Shown: piece by piece, positions 1-7,548 of the stretch
Layout: every line of letters starts with the position of its first letter
How positions within the stretch are numbered: position 1 is the first letter of the stretch
Assembly (NCBI RefSeq): GCF_042654605.1
Contig: NZ_JBHSGT010000054.1
Location: forward strand, 62,001 to 126,000
DNA from: Enterococcus_I eurekensis
GTDB taxonomy: Bacteria; Bacillota; Bacilli; Lactobacillales; Enterococcaceae
Direction of reading: 5' to 3'
DNA length: 64,000 nucleotides
Position numbers and translations under genes: made by a program
The notes under the pieces: generated by a model
Seen by the model: only the letters and a program-made list of their open reading frames with translations
Told to the model about the DNA's origin: nothing
The model's database searches: none

Positions 1-654
1 GCCAATTATTGGATGCACAATGGATTTGTAACCATCGGTGAAGACGAGGAAAAAATGAGTAAATCGTTAGGTAACTTTGTAACGGTTCATGAAATGGTTC
101 AAAAAGTTGATCCACAAGTGTTACGCTTTTTCTTAGCAACGACGCATTATCGTCGACCATTGCGTTATAGTGAGGTAACCTTTAAAGAAGCCGAGACGAA
201 TTTAAATCGTTTACGTATTGCCTATGAAAATCTAGATTTTCGTTTAAATGATAGTCAAGTAACAACGGATCAAGATGTAGAATTACTAGAAAAATGGAAT
301 CAATCACTAACACAATTTACAACCGAGATGGATGATGACTTTAATGCGGCCAATGGTATGACAATCTTATATGAGATGGCCAAATGGTTAAACATTTATG
401 CGCAAGAAGCAGTCGTTTCTCGTGCGGTCATCGAACAAGTTTTAGTTGATTATCGTGAACTGTTAAGCATTTTTGGTATTTATTTCCAACAAGAACTCGT
501 GGATGCCGAGGTCGAAGCTTTGATTGCTGAAAGAAACCAAGCACGTGCGGAGCGAAACTTTGCTCGTAGTGATGAAATTCGTGATTTATTTAAAGAACAG
601 GGGATTGTCTTGGAAGATACACCACAAGGAACCCGTTGGAGAAGAGAAAAATGA
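1..654 (+). CDS. cysS: Cysteinyl-tRNA synthetase, C-terminal part (5' end outside window)
   Basis: Cytoplasmic class I aminoacyl-tRNA synthetase that charges tRNA-Cys. The reading frame is open from base 1, so the gene starts before the window and only about 217 codons are seen. The class I KMSKS ATP-binding loop (KMSKSLGNF) lies at about bases 52-78. It is followed by the helical anticodon-binding region and the CysRS DALR-type tail (RNQARAERNFARSDEIRD). The stop overlaps the next start by 4 bp (ATGA), so mrnC is probably translationally coupled. The order cysS-mrnC-rlmB-rae1-sigma factor is the same as in Bacillus. Confidence 0.96.
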   Translation, partial: ANYWMHNGFVTIGEDEEKMSKSLGNFVTVHEMVQKVDPQVLRFFLATTHYRRPLRYSEVTFKEAETNLNRLRIAYENLDFRLNDSQVTTDQDVELLEKWNQSLTQFTTEMDDDFNAANGMTILYEMAKWLNIYAQEAVVSRAVIEQVLVDYRELLSIFGIYFQQELVDAEVEALIAERNQARAERNFARSDEIRDLFKEQGIVLEDTPQGTRWRREK

Positions 655-1037
655 AAGATTACCGTCAATTAAATGGTCTAGCACTGGCTTATGTAGGGGA
701 TGCGATTTATGAAATTTATATTCGTCAGCACCTTGTGGCTACGGGACAAGCACGACCAAGTCAATTGCATCGTTTAGCAACCCATTATGTTTCAGCCAAA
801 GCGCAAGCGATGTTAATTCAAAAAATGTTAGATGAAAAAATGTTAACCGAAGAAGAAGAAGATTTTTACCGTCGTGGGCGTAATAGTAAAAGCCAAACTA
901 GTGCTAAAAATACCGATATTAAGACGTATCGCATGTCAACAGGCTTTGAAGCGCTAATGGGATACTTACACCTCACAGAACAAAAAGAACGCTTAGAAGA
1001 GCTAATAGAATGGTGTATTCAACACGCCGAAGTTTAG
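651..1037 (+). CDS. mrnC: Mini-ribonuclease III
   Basis: RNase III-like enzyme that lacks a dsRNA-binding domain and trims 23S rRNA precursor ends in Firmicutes. At about 128 residues it has the family's usual short length. The catalytic-domain motif LAYVGDAIYEIYIRQ is near the N-terminus and the conserved RRGRN segment is in the middle. I chose the ATG at 651, which overlaps the cysS stop and has GGAGAAG upstream, over an in-frame ATG at 636 inside cysS. Confidence 0.93.
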   Translation: MKDYRQLNGLALAYVGDAIYEIYIRQHLVATGQARPSQLHRLATHYVSAKAQAMLIQKMLDEKMLTEEEEDFYRRGRNSKSQTSAKNTDIKTYRMSTGFEALMGYLHLTEQKERLEELIEWCIQHAEV

Positions 1038-1055
1038 AAAGAAAGGATGGTTAAA

Positions 1056-1919
1056 ATGAGAAAAAACACGCCAAAGTTTGATGGGAAAAAACGTCATTTT
1101 AATAAAAACGAAGCCCCTCAACGAAAAAATAAAGCACGAGATGCCTATCAAGAACAAGATTCAAAACATGATAAAAGTGCAGAAGAAATTGCCGAGAACT
1201 TTGTCTTTGGGCACCATGCAGTTGCCGAAGCGATTAAAGAAGGTCGCGGAAATAAATTATTTATTTTAGAAGATGCACGTGGCGATAAAATCAATGATTT
1301 AAAAGAGTTAGCACAAACGGCTTCTGTCCCAGTAAAATGGGTACCAAAACAGAAATTAGATAGTATGTCACAAGACGCTGTGCATCAAGGTGTTGTTTTG
1401 GCAATCACACCGTATGATTATTTATCACTAGCTGATTTACTAGCACAGAAAAAAGAAAATCCATTTTATCTGATTTTAGATCGTTTAGCTGATCCACATA
1501 ATTTTGGATCAATTTTACGAACCGCAGATGCTTCAGGTGTTGACGGAATTATTATTCCCAAACACCGTTCTGTAGGGATTACACCAGTCGTTGTTAAAAC
1601 ATCAACAGGAGCTGTTGAACATGTTCCTGTCGCTCGTGTGACGAATCTAAGTCAAACGATTAAAGAGTTAAAAGAGCAAGGTTTTTGGATTTTTGGCACC
1701 GATATGCAAGGGACTTCTTACAATAAATGGAATGCTCAAGGCTCGATTGCTTTAATTATTGGTAATGAGGGCAGTGGCATGAGCGAAGGTTTGAAAAAAG
1801 AAGTCGATGAAATGTTAACGATTCCGATGACCGGTCATGTTCAAAGTTTAAATGCATCCGTTGCAGCGAGCCTATTGATGTATGAGGTGTTCCGTCAGAG
1901 AAATTTCGGTGACCTATGA
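1056..1919 (+). CDS. rlmB: 23S rRNA 2'-O-methyltransferase (RlmB/TrmH family)
   Basis: SPOUT-fold SAM-dependent methyltransferase expected to methylate the ribose of a guanosine in 23S rRNA. A basic N-terminal tail of about 45 residues is followed by the SpoU substrate-binding domain (FGHHAVAEAI). The C-terminal catalytic knot carries the three SpoU motifs: LDRLADPHNFGSILRTAD, IIGNEGSGMS and IPMTGHVQSLNASVAA. The ATG at 1056 is preferred over ATG 1047 because the ribosome binding site AAAGAAAGG abuts 1047. The stop overlaps the rae1 start by 4 bp. Confidence 0.93.
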   Translation: MRKNTPKFDGKKRHFNKNEAPQRKNKARDAYQEQDSKHDKSAEEIAENFVFGHHAVAEAIKEGRGNKLFILEDARGDKINDLKELAQTASVPVKWVPKQKLDSMSQDAVHQGVVLAITPYDYLSLADLLAQKKENPFYLILDRLADPHNFGSILRTADASGVDGIIIPKHRSVGITPVVVKTSTGAVEHVPVARVTNLSQTIKELKEQGFWIFGTDMQGTSYNKWNAQGSIALIIGNEGSGMSEGLKKEVDEMLTIPMTGHVQSLNASVAASLLMYEVFRQRNFGDL

Positions 1920-2449
1920 AAAAAGATTTATTAATCGTGGATGGATATAATATGATTGGCTTTTGGCCAGAACTCGTTCGATTAAAAAATCAAGATCGTT
2001 TAGAAGAGGCTCGTGAAGAACTTTTAAAACGATTATCAAGTTACGGAAAATATGAAGGCATTGAAATTATTGTCGTTTTTGATGCACAGCTTGTGCCAGG
2101 AATTACGCAAAGTTATCGTAAACATCAAGTCGAAGTGATTTTTACCGAAGAAGGGGTGACAGCCGATAGTTATATCGAAAAATTGGCTGGTGAGCGCAAC
2201 AATATTGTCACTCAAGTCACCGTCGCTACGAGTGATTTAGCGGAACAATGGGTTATTTTCTCGCAAGGGGCGTTACGGACATCAGCACGTGAGTTATATA
2301 AACTTGTTGAAAAAAATGATAAAAATATTGAGACCCATCGTAAAGAAATCCATTTTAGTCACTTTCGACGCAATTCACCTTGGAATCAAGAACAACTTGC
2401 TCGTTTAGAGGGAAAATTGGATGAATTGAGTCATAAAAAAAGAAAATGA
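1916..2449 (+). CDS. rae1: Rae1/YacP NYN-domain ribosome-associated endoribonuclease
   Basis: PIN-like NYN-domain nuclease of 177 residues. The Bacillus homologue Rae1 (YacP) cuts mRNA in the ribosomal A site. The N-terminal DGYNMIG and the following VVFDA strands are the acidic metal-binding motifs of the NYN fold. The lysine-rich C-terminal tail fits RNA or ribosome binding. It overlaps rlmB by 4 bp (ATGA) and is the last gene before a terminator-like hairpin. Cleavage specificity is inferred from the family. Confidence 0.88.
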   Translation: MKKDLLIVDGYNMIGFWPELVRLKNQDRLEEAREELLKRLSSYGKYEGIEIIVVFDAQLVPGITQSYRKHQVEVIFTEEGVTADSYIEKLAGERNNIVTQVTVATSDLAEQWVIFSQGALRTSARELYKLVEKNDKNIETHRKEIHFSHFRRNSPWNQEQLARLEGKLDELSHKKRK

Positions 2450-2495
2450 CAAAAAGTGACCCATTAAATGAGAAAATTTAATAAATGAACATGTT

Positions 2496-2535
2496 ACGCT
2501 CCTTTTAGCAAACAATGAAAAAAGGGGCGTTTTTT
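2496..2535 (+). terminator. Terminator-like hairpin whose 3' arm contains the next gene's ribosome binding site
   Basis: ACGCTCCTTTT (2496-2506) pairs with AAAAGGGGCGT (2520-2530) as an 11 bp stem with one G-U pair and a 13-base loop. A T-tract (2530-2535) follows and the sigma-factor ATG at 2536 comes directly after it. The AAGGGG ribosome binding site is inside the 3' arm. The element could therefore end the cysS operon transcript, and in any read-through RNA it would hide the sigma-factor start. Confidence 0.75.
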
Positions 2536-3078
2536 ATGCAAGAAAAATTGATTTTGGCAGCAAAGCAAGGCGATGAACAAGCACTAGAAGAGTTGTATCG
2601 ACAATATTGGCCACTCGTGTATGGCTTGCGTAAAAAATATTTTTTACGTGATTTAGATGAACAAGACTGGCTGCAAGAAGGATTCATTACTTTTTATGAC
2701 TGTTTGTGTGTGTTTGAAAGACACCATGGAGCCTCACTCGGTTCATTTTTTAAACGAGCTTTTGAAAATCGTATTCGTAGTTTAATCCGACGTGAATTTG
2801 CCTATAAGCGCCAATCAAATATTGGCGCTGTTTCTTTTGAGCAAACAGTGGCAGATGGCTTTGAAGATTTATGTGAGTATACGAGCTATTCTCAAGATCC
2901 ACTTCAACAAATTTTAGTCCAAGAAGTATTTGAAGAGAGCAAGAATAATTTATCTACTTTAGAATTGGAAGCGTTATCTTTGTGTTTAGAAAAACCGACT
3001 GAAGAATTAAGTAAAAGTTTATTTAGTGCTTATAATCGCTCACGTCGAAAAATTATCGATTCGTTTTACACCAAATAA
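2536..3078 (+). CDS. sigH: SigH/ComX-like RNA polymerase sigma factor
   Basis: Small sigma-70-family protein of 180 residues, in the chromosomal slot that sigH occupies in Bacillus. Region 2 is visible as LEELYRQYWPLVYGLRKKYF then DLDEQDWLQEGFITFYDCL. Region 4 (LSTLELEALSLCLEKPTEELSKSLFSAYNRSRRKI) is degenerate. That is common in the SigH/ComX-like proteins of lactic acid bacteria, whose role is often unknown. An upstream ATG at 2515 lies in the loop of the leader hairpin and has no ribosome binding site, so ATG 2536 is preferred. The usual next genes rpmG-secE-nusG do not follow here. Whether it drives competence-like genes cannot be read from this window. Confidence 0.8.
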   Translation: MQEKLILAAKQGDEQALEELYRQYWPLVYGLRKKYFLRDLDEQDWLQEGFITFYDCLCVFERHHGASLGSFFKRAFENRIRSLIRREFAYKRQSNIGAVSFEQTVADGFEDLCEYTSYSQDPLQQILVQEVFEESKNNLSTLELEALSLCLEKPTEELSKSLFSAYNRSRRKIIDSFYTK

Positions 3079-3137
3079 GAATAATATGAAAAAAATGAGG
3101 GAATTCTAATTGTAATCAAAATAAATTTATGATAAAC

Positions 3138-3166
3138 TTGAAATTTTCCGTAAAATATGTTATGAT
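3138..3166 (+). promoter_or_regulatory. Strong sigma-A promoter of veg
   Basis: TTGAAA (3138-3143), a 17 bp spacer, then TATGAT (3161-3166). The start codon is about 20 bp downstream. The veg promoter is also unusually strong in Bacillus. Confidence 0.75.
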
Positions 3167-3187
3167 AACACCCGTGAGGTGAACGCA

Positions 3188-3436
3188 ATGCCAACAACGT
3201 TAGCGACGATTAAGAAAGATTTAGAAGGACGAATTGGGAGCGAAATCATGTTAGTTGCCCAAACCGGACGTAAACGTCAGACAGAGCGTCGAGGAATTTT
3301 AACTGAGACTTATCCGTCTGTCTTCGTAGTAGATTTAGATCCTAATGAAAACTCTTTTGAACGTGTTTCTTATAGTTACTCGGATGTTTTAACCAAAACA
3401 GTTGAGATTGAGTTTTTCGGGGAAGAATTGATGTAA
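3188..3436 (+). CDS. veg: Veg protein
   Basis: Small conserved Firmicutes protein of 82 residues. In Bacillus subtilis Veg promotes biofilm matrix gene expression by working against the SinR repressor. Its biochemical mechanism is unclear and no SinR is visible here. The family core TYPSVFVVDLDPNENSFERVSYSYSDVLT is intact. The GTGAGGTG ribosome binding site supports ATG 3188 rather than GTG 3179. The gene is monocistronic, with its own promoter upstream and terminator downstream. Confidence 0.9.
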   Translation: MPTTLATIKKDLEGRIGSEIMLVAQTGRKRQTERRGILTETYPSVFVVDLDPNENSFERVSYSYSDVLTKTVEIEFFGEELM

Positions 3437-3447
3437 ATAATGAAATC

Positions 3448-3482
3448 AGAAGCGCAGGATTTTCCTGAGGCTTCTTTTTTTT
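3448..3482 (+). terminator. Intrinsic terminator after veg
   Basis: Arms AGAAGC-CAGGA and TCCTG-GCTTCT with a small internal bulge, followed by a run of eight or more T. Confidence 0.85.
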
Positions 3483-3585
3483 AGATTGAGGAAAGAGAAT
3501 AACTTCCTTTCAAATTGCTTCGATGATAAAATATAGGCTAGTATGAATACTTAGTTAATAAGTATTAGAGTCAGGGGTAAATTAA

Positions 3586-4578
3586 ATGGCAAATAAAAAA
3601 GTGACAATTAGAGATGTTGCAAAACAATCAGGGGTATCAATTGCAACGGTTTCCCAAATTTTAAATAACAATCAAGAAAAATTTAGTCCCAAAACAGTAG
3701 CAAAAGTGATGGAGGCTAAAGAAAGCTTAAATTATGAACCCGATTACTTTGCAAGGCGTATGATTATGAAAAAAAGTAAAACAATCGGAGTGTTGCTTCC
3801 TGATATCACCAATCCGTTTTTTAGTATGCTCTTGAGTGGAATTGAAAAGAGTTTATATCAAGAAAAATATGTAATGATGCTTTGTAATGCGGATTTGGAT
3901 GCAACACGAGAAATGGAATATTTAGAAGAATTGAGTCGTCGTGGAGTAGATGGTTTTATTATTGCGACATCAGCGATTTCTAATCAAATGATTAATGAAA
4001 CATTACGTAAGAAAGCTTTGCCTTTTATTGTACTTGACCAAAAAAAGGCGGAAGGTTTTAGCGATGCAGTGTTGACTGAAGACTATTTAGGAGGACAGTT
4101 AGCTGCTGAACACCTTGCAAATTTAGGACACCAAAAAGTTGCCATCCTTATGCCGGAAGAGGCGTCGATGAATATCCGAACACGGTTAGCGGGATTTCAA
4201 TCGATTTTTCCTGAAGCACGAATCATTTATAGTGAATTATCAAAAGTGGCTGGTCGGGATGCTGCTCGGAGAGTTTTAGAAGAAGATTTAACAGGAATAT
4301 TTACTACGAGTGACGAAATTGCGATTGGTCTTTATTTAGGGTTAAAAGAAGCAGGAAAAAAAATTCCAAGGGATTACAGTATTGTTGGCTATGATAATAC
4401 TGAAATGAGTGAATTTGTGACTCCCCCATTAACAACTGTGGCACAACCAATCTTTGAATTGGGGCAACAGGCGGCAGAATTACTCTTAGAACGGATTGAA
4501 TATCCAGAGAAAAAATGGGAAGAAAAAACATTACCAGTACATTTAATAACTCGACTTTCAACAGCACCCTTGAAATAG
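3586..4578 (+). CDS. rbsR: LacI-family ribose operon repressor
   Basis: Transcription factor of 330 residues. The N-terminal LacI helix-turn-helix is VTIRDVAKQSGVSIATVSQILNN, followed by the hinge and a periplasmic-binding-protein-like effector domain (IGVLLPDITNPFFSMLLSGIE, ADGMT-type C-terminal core). The assignment to ribose rests on the adjoining rbsK, rbsD and rbsU and on two palindromic LacI-type operators just downstream of its stop. It has the family's usual length. The effector is presumably a ribose-derived compound. Confidence 0.85.
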   Translation: MANKKVTIRDVAKQSGVSIATVSQILNNNQEKFSPKTVAKVMEAKESLNYEPDYFARRMIMKKSKTIGVLLPDITNPFFSMLLSGIEKSLYQEKYVMMLCNADLDATREMEYLEELSRRGVDGFIIATSAISNQMINETLRKKALPFIVLDQKKAEGFSDAVLTEDYLGGQLAAEHLANLGHQKVAILMPEEASMNIRTRLAGFQSIFPEARIIYSELSKVAGRDAARRVLEEDLTGIFTTSDEIAIGLYLGLKEAGKKIPRDYSIVGYDNTEMSEFVTPPLTTVAQPIFELGQQAAELLLERIEYPEKKWEEKTLPVHLITRLSTAPLK

Positions 4579-4599
4579 CTTTCAAGGTGTGCTATATTT

Positions 4600-4636
4600 T
4601 TGACAAGCAATTAAAACGTTTTAATAAAACGTTTTA
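4600..4636 (+). promoter_or_regulatory. rbsKDU promoter with two overlapping-spaced RbsR operators
   Basis: TTGACA at 4600-4605 and a -10 like TAATAA at 4622-4627. Two LacI-type palindromes cover the promoter: TTAAAACGTTTTAA (4611-4624) and TAAAACGTTTTA (4625-4636). Their centres are 13 bp apart, so both block the -10 region. Binding by RbsR is inferred from position and symmetry. Confidence 0.75.
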
Positions 4637-4686
4637 AAAGAAGCTGGTATCTTATTTAAAAATTGTGAAAAGGTGGAGATAGCAAA

Positions 4687-5592
4687 ATGAATACGATTAC
4701 AGTCATTGGAAGTATTAACTTGGATCGTACAATTCGAGTAAATCAAATGCCAAAACCGGGAGAAACAATGCACACTAAAGAAATATTTTCATCGGGTGGA
4801 GGAAAAGGAGCGAATCAAGCTGTTGCTGCGAAACGTTCAGAAGCGAAGACTCACTTTATCGGAGGAATTGGTAATGATGAAGCGGGACAAGTGATGCTTG
4901 AATTATTGAAACAAGAAGAAATTAATGTAACCGGTATCTTGGAATTTGAAAATGAAAACACAGGTCAAGCTTATATCATTGTCGATAATGAAGGGGAAAA
5001 TAGTATTATGATTCACGCGGGAGCAAATAATGCTTTTACACCCATCCATGTACAAAAACATAGACAAACGATTGAACAAAGTGATTTTCTAATCGCTCAG
5101 TTCGAAAGCGCGATTGAGAGTACAATCGAAGCTTTCTCTATAGCAAGGGCAGCCGGCGTGACGACAATTTTGAATCCGGCTCCAGCTTTTTCAGAAGTGC
5201 CTCAGGATTTATTAAAAGTAACGGATATCATTATTCCCAATGAAACGGAAACAGAGATTTTGACGGGAATTAAAATTACGGATGAAGTAAGTATGGAACA
5301 AGCAGCAACAGTCTTGCATGAGTTAGGAATTCAAGTTGTAATCATTACGGTTGGAAGTAAAGGAGCTTATTATCATACTGCTGATAATAGTGGAATGATT
5401 CCGGCATTTAAGGTTGAAGCTGTCGATACAACGGCGGCAGGGGATACTTTTATTGGAAGCATGAGTAGCGTTCTAAAAAAGGATTTTAGTAATTTAGAAT
5501 CAGCCATTCGTTATGGTAATAAGGCTTCTTCAATTACTGTTCAACGTTTTGGAGCACAACCATCGATTCCGTATAGAAACGAAATTATGTAA
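4687..5592 (+). CDS. rbsK: Ribokinase
   Basis: PfkB-family sugar kinase of 301 residues that makes ribose-5-phosphate from ribose and ATP. The N-terminal PfkB signature is SSGGGKGANQAVAAKRSEAKTHFIGGIGND. The C-terminal signature DTTAAGDTFIGSM carries the catalytic Asp and anion hole. The gene starts 51 bp after the operators, behind GGTGGAGA, and heads an rbsK-rbsD-rbsU operon. Confidence 0.93.
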   Translation: MNTITVIGSINLDRTIRVNQMPKPGETMHTKEIFSSGGGKGANQAVAAKRSEAKTHFIGGIGNDEAGQVMLELLKQEEINVTGILEFENENTGQAYIIVDNEGENSIMIHAGANNAFTPIHVQKHRQTIEQSDFLIAQFESAIESTIEAFSIARAAGVTTILNPAPAFSEVPQDLLKVTDIIIPNETETEILTGIKITDEVSMEQAATVLHELGIQVVIITVGSKGAYYHTADNSGMIPAFKVEAVDTTAAGDTFIGSMSSVLKKDFSNLESAIRYGNKASSITVQRFGAQPSIPYRNEIM

Positions 5593-5610
5593 GTAGAGGA
5601 GAATTTTACG

Positions 5611-6006
5611 ATGAAAAAAAGTTTAGTTATCAATTCAGATATATCAAGAGTGATTGCTCAAATGGGGCATTTTGATAAATTGAGTATAGGCGATGCGGGC
5701 ATGCCAGTTCCTATGAATACAGAAAAAATAGATTTGGCTGTTTCAAATGGAGTACCCAGTTTTATTGACGTACTGGATAATGTCTTAGAAGAACTAGCAG
5801 TCCAACGCATTTTTTTAGCAGAAGAGATTCAAACGGAAAATCCGAAAATTCTACAAGAAATTAAAGAGCGATTCATAGATACGCCAATTGTATTTATACC
5901 ACATAGTGAAATGAAGCAAGAATTGAGTAATTGTCATGCTTTCATTCGGACTGGCGAAATGACACCATATGCCAACATACTATTAGAAAGTGGCGTTGTT
6001 TTTTAA
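5611..6006 (+). CDS. rbsD: D-ribose pyranase
   Basis: RbsD/FucU-family mutarotase of 131 residues that interconverts beta-pyranose and beta-furanose ribose so ribokinase gets its preferred form. The family start motif MKKSLVINSDISRVIAQMGHFDKLSIGDAGMPVP contains the conserved catalytic His and Asp. The C-terminal IRTGEMTPYANILLESGVVF is also typical. It lies between rbsK and the transporter in the same operon. Confidence 0.93.
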   Translation: MKKSLVINSDISRVIAQMGHFDKLSIGDAGMPVPMNTEKIDLAVSNGVPSFIDVLDNVLEELAVQRIFLAEEIQTENPKILQEIKERFIDTPIVFIPHSEMKQELSNCHAFIRTGEMTPYANILLESGVVF

Positions 6007-6023
6007 CCGAAGGAGGAAATTAA

Positions 6024-6911
6024 GTGAATACTACTGCATTATTAATTGGATTGGGTCCATTACTTGGTTGGGGTCTTTTCCCAACAATTGCTTCTAAAAT
6101 TGGTGGTCGACCAGTAAATCAAATTGTTGGAACAACGTTAGGAACATTGATCTTTGCTCTAATTTATTCAACAATCAATCATATTGCCTTTCCAACGGGA
6201 ATAGACTTAGCTTTTTCTGTTTTATCAGGGATTGGTTGGGGAAGTGCTCAAATTATTACTTTTAAATCATTTGAGTTAGTAGGCTCTTCCAGAGCGATGC
6301 CTATCACAACAGCATTTCAATTATTAGGGGCTTCTTTATGGGGTGTCATAGCATTAGGGAATTGGCCGGGGACAACGGCGAAAGTTTTTGGCGGATTCGC
6401 TTTAGCTCTAATCGTTTTAGGTGCTTGGATGACTGTTTGGACAGAGAAAAAAACACAAGAAAGTAGCCAACTTTTGAGAAAAGCCGTTATTATGTTAGCT
6501 ATTGGAGAAATTGGTTATTGGGCATATTCTGCTGCTCCACAAGCAACAACGATTGATGGAGCGCAATCTTTCTTGCCACAAGCAATTGGGATGGTGTTGG
6601 TCGCAGTTATCTATGCGATTGTTTTAAGAGTTAGAAAGCAAGAAAGCTTTGCATTATTTGAAGTAGTTTCGTACAAGCAAATTATTTCGGGATTTTTCTT
6701 TGCTTTTGCAGCCTTAACTTATCTAATTTCGGCTCAACCAGATATGAATGGATTAGCAACAGGTTTTATCTTGTCACAAACATCAGTTGTTTTGGCAACA
6801 CTAACAGGTATTTTTATTTTAAAACAGAAAAAAACGAAAAAAGAAATGCTTGTAACGATGGCGGGCTTAGTATTTATTTTACTAGCTGCAGCGATTACAG
6901 TGATGATTTAA
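6024..6911 (+). CDS. rbsU: Ribose uptake protein (GRP/DMT family)
   Basis: Integral membrane permease of 295 residues with about ten hydrophobic helices, of the glucose/ribose porter family (RbsU/GlcU-like). It probably imports ribose by proton symport, replacing the RbsACB ABC transporter, which is absent here. GTG 6024 is preceded by AAGGAGGAAA. Helices include LLIGLGPLLGWGLFPTIASKIGGRPVNQI at the N-terminus, typical of the family. The substrate is inferred from the operon. Confidence 0.87.
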   Translation: MNTTALLIGLGPLLGWGLFPTIASKIGGRPVNQIVGTTLGTLIFALIYSTINHIAFPTGIDLAFSVLSGIGWGSAQIITFKSFELVGSSRAMPITTAFQLLGASLWGVIALGNWPGTTAKVFGGFALALIVLGAWMTVWTEKKTQESSQLLRKAVIMLAIGEIGYWAYSAAPQATTIDGAQSFLPQAIGMVLVAVIYAIVLRVRKQESFALFEVVSYKQIISGFFFAFAALTYLISAQPDMNGLATGFILSQTSVVLATLTGIFILKQKKTKKEMLVTMAGLVFILLAAAITVMI

Positions 6912-6914
6912 GAA

Positions 6915-6960
6915 AAAACGACTATCTTCCACAATTGACAGTGGCGGATAGTCGTTTTAT
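6915..6960. terminator. Bidirectional terminator between rbsU and mscL
   Basis: AAAACGACTATC pairs with GATAGTCGTTTT, with A and T runs on the two sides, so it can serve both convergent genes. Confidence 0.85.
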
Positions 6961-6963
6961 TGA

Positions 6964-7392
6964 TTAAATATTTTTATCGGATTTTTCTTGTAACAAATCG
7001 CGAATTTCTCTTAAGTAATCTTCACTTGTGAAGGTTACTTCCTCTTCTTCTTCTGGTGTTTTAGCAGTCAATGATTTTGCGTGGTTAACGGATTTAACGA
7101 CAAGGAATAAAACAAAACCAGTGATAAGGAATGTAATAATAGCACTAATAATGATACTGAAATTGAAGTCGACCCCATTAATTCTCACATTCAGTACTTT
7201 TAAGGCACCTTCCATATCGCCACCGCGATCGACAAATAATGAGATGAACAACTCAATTAAAGGTGTAATAAAGTTTTCAACGACACTTGTCACAATCCCA
7301 GTGAATGCTGCTCCAATTACAACCCCAATTGCAAGATTTAACGCGTCACCTTTGATGATAAATTCTTTAAATTCACTACCTAATTTTTTCAT
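6964..7392 (-). CDS. mscL: Large-conductance mechanosensitive channel
   Basis: Homopentameric membrane safety valve of 142 residues that opens under hypo-osmotic shock. The N-terminal amphipathic helix and TM1 are seen as FKEFIIKGDALNLAIGVVIGAAFTGIVTSVV. A periplasmic loop and TM2 (FSIIISAIITFLITGFVLFLVV) follow, ending in a charged C-terminal helix. AAAGGGG precedes the ATG. The gene is single, convergent to the ribose operon. Confidence 0.95.
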   Translation of the reverse strand: MKKLGSEFKEFIIKGDALNLAIGVVIGAAFTGIVTSVVENFITPLIELFISLFVDRGGDMEGALKVLNVRINGVDFNFSIIISAIITFLITGFVLFLVVKSVNHAKSLTAKTPEEEEEVTFTSEDYLREIRDLLQEKSDKNI

Positions 7393-7548
7393 AAAAAGAC
7401 CCCTTTCTTTAAATTTAATTTAAGTATAAACTTCTTTAGAATTTATTTCCAATAAGAATGCTTTTCTTTCGCGCATTAAAAGCGAAGGAGTCTTTTTCCT
7501 GTGCTATAATATTATAGAATAACTTTAATTAGAAAAGGGAGCTTTTTT

